Part shown: positions 60,631 to 64,000 of the stretch, piece after piece
Numbering within the stretch: position 1 is the first letter of the stretch
Layout: every line of letters starts with the position of its first letter
Assembly: GCF_022059845.1 (NCBI RefSeq)
Contig: NZ_CP091853.1
Span: 186,001 to 250,000 of the forward strand
Length of the DNA: 64,000 nt
Direction: 5' to 3'
Source of the DNA: Terrirubrum flagellatum
GTDB lineage: Bacteria; Pseudomonadota; Alphaproteobacteria; Rhizobiales; Beijerinckiaceae
Program-made: the position numbers and the translations under genes
The notes under the pieces: generated by a model
What the model was told of the DNA's origin: nothing
Seen by the model: the letters and a program-made list of their open reading frames with translations, nothing else
The model's database searches: none

Positions 60631-61938
60631 ATGACGCAGAATCTTGCGGATTTCGCCGCAGACAAAGGCGTTCGCTATTTTCTCATTTCCTACACCGACC
60701 TGTTTGGAACGCAACGCGCCAAGCTCGCGCCGGCGGCGGCGATCGGCGACATGCAGAAGGACGGCGCGGGCTTCGCCGGCTTCGCAAGCTGGCTCGATAT
60801 GACGCCCGCCGACGCGGATCTCTTCGCGGTGCCCGACGCGTCATCGGCGATCGTTCTTCCCTGGAAGCGCGAGGTCGCTTGGCTTGCGGCGGATTGCCGG
60901 CTGGGAGACTCCGCGCTCACGCAGCAGCCGCGTATCGTCCTGAAATCGCAGATCGCGCGCGCCGAGGCGGCGGGCTTGCGGATTCGCACCGGCGTTGAAG
61001 CCGAGTTTTTTCTCATCGATGCTGATGGAGAGAATATTTCCGATCCGCGGGATATCGCCGCCAAGCCCTGTTACGATCAGCAGGCCCTGATGCGTCGTTA
61101 CGATATCATTACGGAAATTTGCGATGCGATGCTGGAGCTGGGTTGGGGACCGTATCAGAACGACCATGAGGACGCGAACGGCCAGTTCGAGATGAACTGG
61201 ACGTTTGACGACGCGCTCGTCACGGCTGACCGGCATTCTTTCTTCAAATTCATGGCGCGTTCGATCGCCGAAAAACACGGGCTGCGCGCGACTTTCATGC
61301 CGAAACCATTCGCCAGACTGACCGGATCTGGCTGCCATACGCATGTTTCGGGATGGAGCCTCGACGGGAAGACCAATCTGTTCGCCGACGCTGACGACCC
61401 GAACGGCCTTTCGGAGATCGCCTATCATTTTCTTGGGGGCGTGATGGCGCATGCGCCGGCGCTCGCGGCGATCACCAACCCTACTGTGAACAGCTACAAG
61501 CGCATCAATGCGCCGCGCACGGTTTCCGGCGCGACGTGGTCGCCCAATACCGTCACCTGGGCCGGCAACAATCGCACGCATATGGCGCGCATTCCTGCTC
61601 CGGGCCGTTTCGAGCTGCGTTTACCAGATGGCGCCGCCAATCCCTATCTGCTTCAGGCGGCGCTGATCGCCGCCGGCCTCGACGGCGTCTCAACGCGCGC
61701 GGAGCCAGGAGACCGCTTTGACATCGATATGTACGCCGAAGCACACAGGGCGAAGGAAGCAAAACGGCTGCCTCTCAACCTGCTTGATGCGCTACGCGCT
61801 TTCGACGCTGACGCGACCCTGAAAAGCGCGCTCGGCGATTCCTTCAGCGCCGCCTATCTCAAGTTGAGAATGGATGAGTGGCACGGCTATTGCGCCCACT
61901 TCACCCAATGGGAGCGGATGACGACGCTCGACGTATAG
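60631..61938 (+). CDS. gmaS: Gamma-glutamylmethylamide synthetase/GlnT-type glutamine synthetase
   Basis: A 435-residue GS-superfamily ligase close to GlnT/GmaS: YFLISYTDLFGTQRAKLAP, TGVEAEFFLIDADG, NDHEDANGQFEMNW, HGLRATFMPKPFARLTGSGCHTHVS, NPTVNSYKRINAPRT and PGRFELRLPDGAANPYLLQ. It joins glutamate with methylamine (GmaS) or ammonia (GlnT) using ATP. AGGAGGG precedes the ATG at 60631. It follows the mgsABC-like genes directly, as in methylamine-using bacteria. The dehydrogenase that would complete the pathway (MgdABCD) is not in the window. Confidence 0.87.
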   Translation: MTQNLADFAADKGVRYFLISYTDLFGTQRAKLAPAAAIGDMQKDGAGFAGFASWLDMTPADADLFAVPDASSAIVLPWKREVAWLAADCRLGDSALTQQPRIVLKSQIARAEAAGLRIRTGVEAEFFLIDADGENISDPRDIAAKPCYDQQALMRRYDIITEICDAMLELGWGPYQNDHEDANGQFEMNWTFDDALVTADRHSFFKFMARSIAEKHGLRATFMPKPFARLTGSGCHTHVSGWSLDGKTNLFADADDPNGLSEIAYHFLGGVMAHAPALAAITNPTVNSYKRINAPRTVSGATWSPNTVTWAGNNRTHMARIPAPGRFELRLPDGAANPYLLQAALIAAGLDGVSTRAEPGDRFDIDMYAEAHRAKEAKRLPLNLLDALRAFDADATLKSALGDSFSAAYLKLRMDEWHGYCAHFTQWERMTTLDV

Positions 61939-61953
61939 ACCCGCCACAACGGG

Positions 61954-62231
61954 CCGATGTCGGTCGGCTACAGATTGAACGCCGTTGGCGCGCCAAATGC
62001 GACAGCGCCTCTGACAACGATTGATCCCGCACAGAAGGAACTCGCCGAACTCGAGGTCGATCCGCCGATGGTTCGGCATCCGTCGTTCGATTCATGCTGA
62101 TTTCCCCGATCGCCCTGATTAAGATCATCGCGATGGCGCGGGAGGATGCCCCTACATCGGTCGCCGAATATCCGGTGATGCGATCCTGGCTGTCGTCTGT
62201 CATCGCGAAACGCGCCGAGGCATCGGTTTGA
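61954..62231 (+). pseudogene. Truncated, frameshifted copy of the BRO-N-like gene
   Basis: The sequence aligns with 47130-47411 almost end to end (by eye roughly four in five bases). Shared blocks include GGCTACAGATTGAACGCC, AAGGAACTCGCCGAACT and TTCGATTCATGCTGATTTCC. The 5' third is missing, and one base is lost near 62070-62085 before TTCGATTCATGC, which shifts the frame into a TGA. The tail (ISPIALIKIIAMAR, MRSWLSSVIAKRAE) is read in another frame to 62231. It is in the same orientation as the intact copy. Confidence 0.85.
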
Positions 62232-62523
62232 GATCTGTCGGCGCCGTCTGTCACAACGCGTGGCCTGGTTGCGGCAGCATCATTGATGTGAATCGATGAT
62301 GGCCGACTGATTCCAACATCACCATGCCCACATGCGGTCTAAGCCAATAGGCCATCTGCCCCCAGGCGCCCAACGATCCCAATTGAAGCGCGTTTACGGC
62401 TCCGTCTTCAGAATTCGTCGATGTTGGCTGAAAAGATCGGCCATGGGATCGGCCGATTTTGGTTGAAATTCGCTATTTCCGCATTATTATCAGGTGCTTG
62501 ATAAAAGGCGAAATCGGCCAAAC

Positions 62524-63717
62524 ATGCCAATTGAAACCGTGCAGCGGATCGAGCCGGCGAGGCCCGAAGAGATCAGCGAGCCCATCGCCAATGCCGTTGC
62601 CGAGCTTGCCGCCGCAACGTCGGCGCTTGGCAAGGCTCTGCATCCTCGCACGGCCGCAAATCTTGCTGCGCTCGTGCGGATGATGAACGCCTACTATAGC
62701 AATCTCATCGAGGGACATAATACACGGCCGCGCGATATCGTCCGGGCCCTTGCCGGCGAATTCGATGATGATCGCGAGCGCCGCAACCTTCAGCGCGAGG
62801 CGGCGGCGCATGTCCATGTCCAAGCTGAGGTTGATCGTTTGGCGCTTGAAGGCCGCCTGCCCGAGCCTGCCTCCGCTGAGTTCATCCGCCGGCTGCATCG
62901 GGAATTCTATCGCGACGCGCCGGAAGAGTTTCTCCATCTGCGCGGAGCAGAGCGTGATTTCGTCATGCAGCCGGGCGAGTGGCGCTCACAGGAAAAGCAT
63001 GATGTCGCGGTTGGACGGCATGTGCCTCCGGCAAGCGAGCGTGTGCCGGATTTCATGCGTTATTTCGAGGACCGCTATCGCTTCGCGCCACTCGGCAAAG
63101 CCAGCCGCATCGTCGCTATGGCGGCGGCGCATCACAGGCTGAACTTCATTCATCCTTTTCCCGATGGCAACGGGCGCGTCAGCCGCCTGATGAGCCACGC
63201 CATGGCGCATGAAGCAGGGATCGGAGCTTCCGGATTGTGGTCGATTTCCCGCGGACTCGCGCGGGGCCTTGAAAGCCGAGCCGAATACAAGCGCATGATG
63301 GACCTTGCCGATACGCCGCGCCAAGGCGATCTTGACGGACGCGGTAACCTTTCTCAGCGTGCGCTGAACGAATTCATCCTCTGGTTTCTTAAAGTCGCGC
63401 TCGATCAGGTCACGTTCATGAGCGGACTTTTTGATCTTGCAGGGCTGACACAACGATTGCGCCAAATTGTCGAACGCCATCCGTCGCTCAAGCCGGAAAC
63501 CGCGCGACTTTTGGAAGAGGCGCTGCTGCGCGGTGAGTTCGAGCGCGGCGACGCCTCGCGCATCACACAGCTTCCGGAGCGCACAGCGCGGCGCGTGCTC
63601 AACGACACGATCGCGCTCGGACTGCTGGCCTCGGATACGCCCAAAGGCCCTGTATCCCTGCGCTTTCCCGCCGGGATGCTCGAACTGTTGTTTCCCCGCC
63701 TGTTTCCTGAGACGTAG
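62524..63717 (+). CDS. Fic-family AMP-transferase with built-in inhibitory motif
   Basis: A 397-residue Fic protein. The catalytic loop [12 protein letters not shown] (210-221) fits HxFx(D/E)GNGRxxR fully, so AMP transfer to a target hydroxyl is expected. The N-terminal SNLIEG (59-64) matches the (S/T)xxxE(G/N) inhibitory helix of class II Fic proteins, whose Glu blocks ATP binding until relieved. A C-terminal winged-helix-like domain (about 320-390, with [24 protein letters not shown]) could bind DNA. The ATG at 62524 is preceded by an AT-rich patch. No separate antitoxin gene is needed or seen. Confidence 0.9.
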   Translation: MPIETVQRIEPARPEEISEPIANAVAELAAATSALGKALHPRTAANLAALVRMMNAYYSNLIEGHNTRPRDIVRALAGEFDDDRERRNLQREAAAHVHVQAEVDRLALEGRLPEPASAEFIRRLHREFYRDAPEEFLHLRGAERDFVMQPGEWRSQEKHDVAVGRHVPPASERVPDFMRYFEDRYRFAPLGKASRIVAMAAAHHRLNFIHPFPDGNGRVSRLMSHAMAHEAGIGASGLWSISRGLARGLESRAEYKRMMDLADTPRQGDLDGRGNLSQRALNEFILWFLKVALDQVTFMSGLFDLAGLTQRLRQIVERHPSLKPETARLLEEALLRGEFERGDASRITQLPERTARRVLNDTIALGLLASDTPKGPVSLRFPAGMLELLFPRLFPET

Positions 63718-64000
63718 TGAGGCGCACCGAAAGCCGCATTGGTCTGTCGTTCACGCGACCACAAGCAGATGGAATGCGCGCAGTTCACACGCCGTCAACT
63801 CGTCGGCGTGTTGTCGATATGATGTCGCGCGGAATGCATCTGTGTTCCTATTTGGCGCACTTGGTATGTCAGGCGCCTTTCGGTGATGAAGAAAATCGTT
63901 GGCCGCATCTTAGCAGATTTTGAGCGGCTGACCTTCAGGCGTTTGGCCGATGCTGCGTGCCGCGACTAAAAGAAATATAAACACGACTTTTGCGCTTCTC
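63718..64000. other. Terminal 283 bases without a recognised gene
   Basis: Only a short frame without a ribosome site and without recognisable similarity runs through here. Nothing can be assigned. Confidence 0.5.

Noticed and set aside
61983-61998. GTTGGCGCGCCAAATG as a third parS
   Set aside because: The centre is CGCG rather than GC with the right spacing and the 3' AAC is missing. The same bases occur by descent in the BRO-like gene copy.
1-64000. CRISPR arrays, tRNA or rRNA genes
   Set aside because: No regularly spaced repeats and no cloverleaf or rRNA-like stretch were noticed on reading. A covariance search was not possible here.

Overview
The window looks like part of a large plasmid or chromid from a GC-rich alphaproteobacterium, most likely order Hyphomicrobiales (Rhizobiales). 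The main reason is a complete repABC replication/partition unit with parS palindromes and a counter-transcribed RNA between repB and repC. Two toxin-antitoxin pairs follow it. Many ABC importers, LysR regulators, IS remnants and a ParB/Toprim/DUF2493 accessory block also fit that lineage. The exact genus cannot be read from the sequence.

Layout. 1-774 is the 3' part of a glutamine-synthetase-like gene. 1.0-5.3 kb is repABC. 5.3-7.0 kb holds a PIN-type (VapBC/FitAB-like) and a RelB/ParE-type toxin-antitoxin pair. 7.1-11.0 kb is a polyamine-type ABC importer with both permeases fused in one chain. 11.3-17.9 kb (minus) is a LysR regulator, a ferric/organic-ion-type ABC importer and an AtuA-like/DUF4387 pair. 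18.1-26.0 kb is a Dpp/Opp-type importer divergent from a PhnW-like transaminase, bounded by IS481 and IS110 fragments.

26.0-41.6 kb (minus) is a run of 14 same-strand genes. It holds two aldehyde dehydrogenases, two thiamine-diphosphate enzymes, two short-chain dehydrogenases, an SsuABC/TauABC-type importer, an isocitrate-lyase-superfamily protein, a LeuC/LeuD-like hydratase and a LysR regulator. A short divergent operon follows (VOC protein, 2-hydroxyacid dehydrogenase, atypical SDR; 41.8-44.2 kb). Together these look like a catabolic pathway for an unidentified carboxylic acid. The hydratase-plus-lyase pair resembles the dimethylmaleate hydratase/dimethylmalate lyase or citraconate/citramalate logic, but the lyase lacks the catalytic cysteine.

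44.4-47.4 kb is a plasmid accessory block: a ParB N-terminus fused to a Toprim protein, a DUF2493 protein and a BRO-N-like gene. A second, frameshifted copy of the BRO-like gene lies at 61.95-62.23 kb in the same orientation. The two copies therefore bracket a 14.5-kb segment that reads as a nitrogen-scavenging island. That island contains creatininase, a CodA-type deaminase that could act on creatinine, a CMP/guanine-type deaminase, a TrzA/AtzA-type amidohydrolase, a polyamine-type ABC importer, an XRE-cupin regulator, and the three-subunit N-methylglutamate synthase-like set (mgsABC/glxBCD) with a gmaS/glnT ligase. The 300-bp divergent promoter region at its centre carries one sigma-54 -24/-12 element facing each way and an inverted repeat between them, which suggests nitrogen control. 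The window closes with a Fic AMP-transferase that carries its own inhibitory motif.
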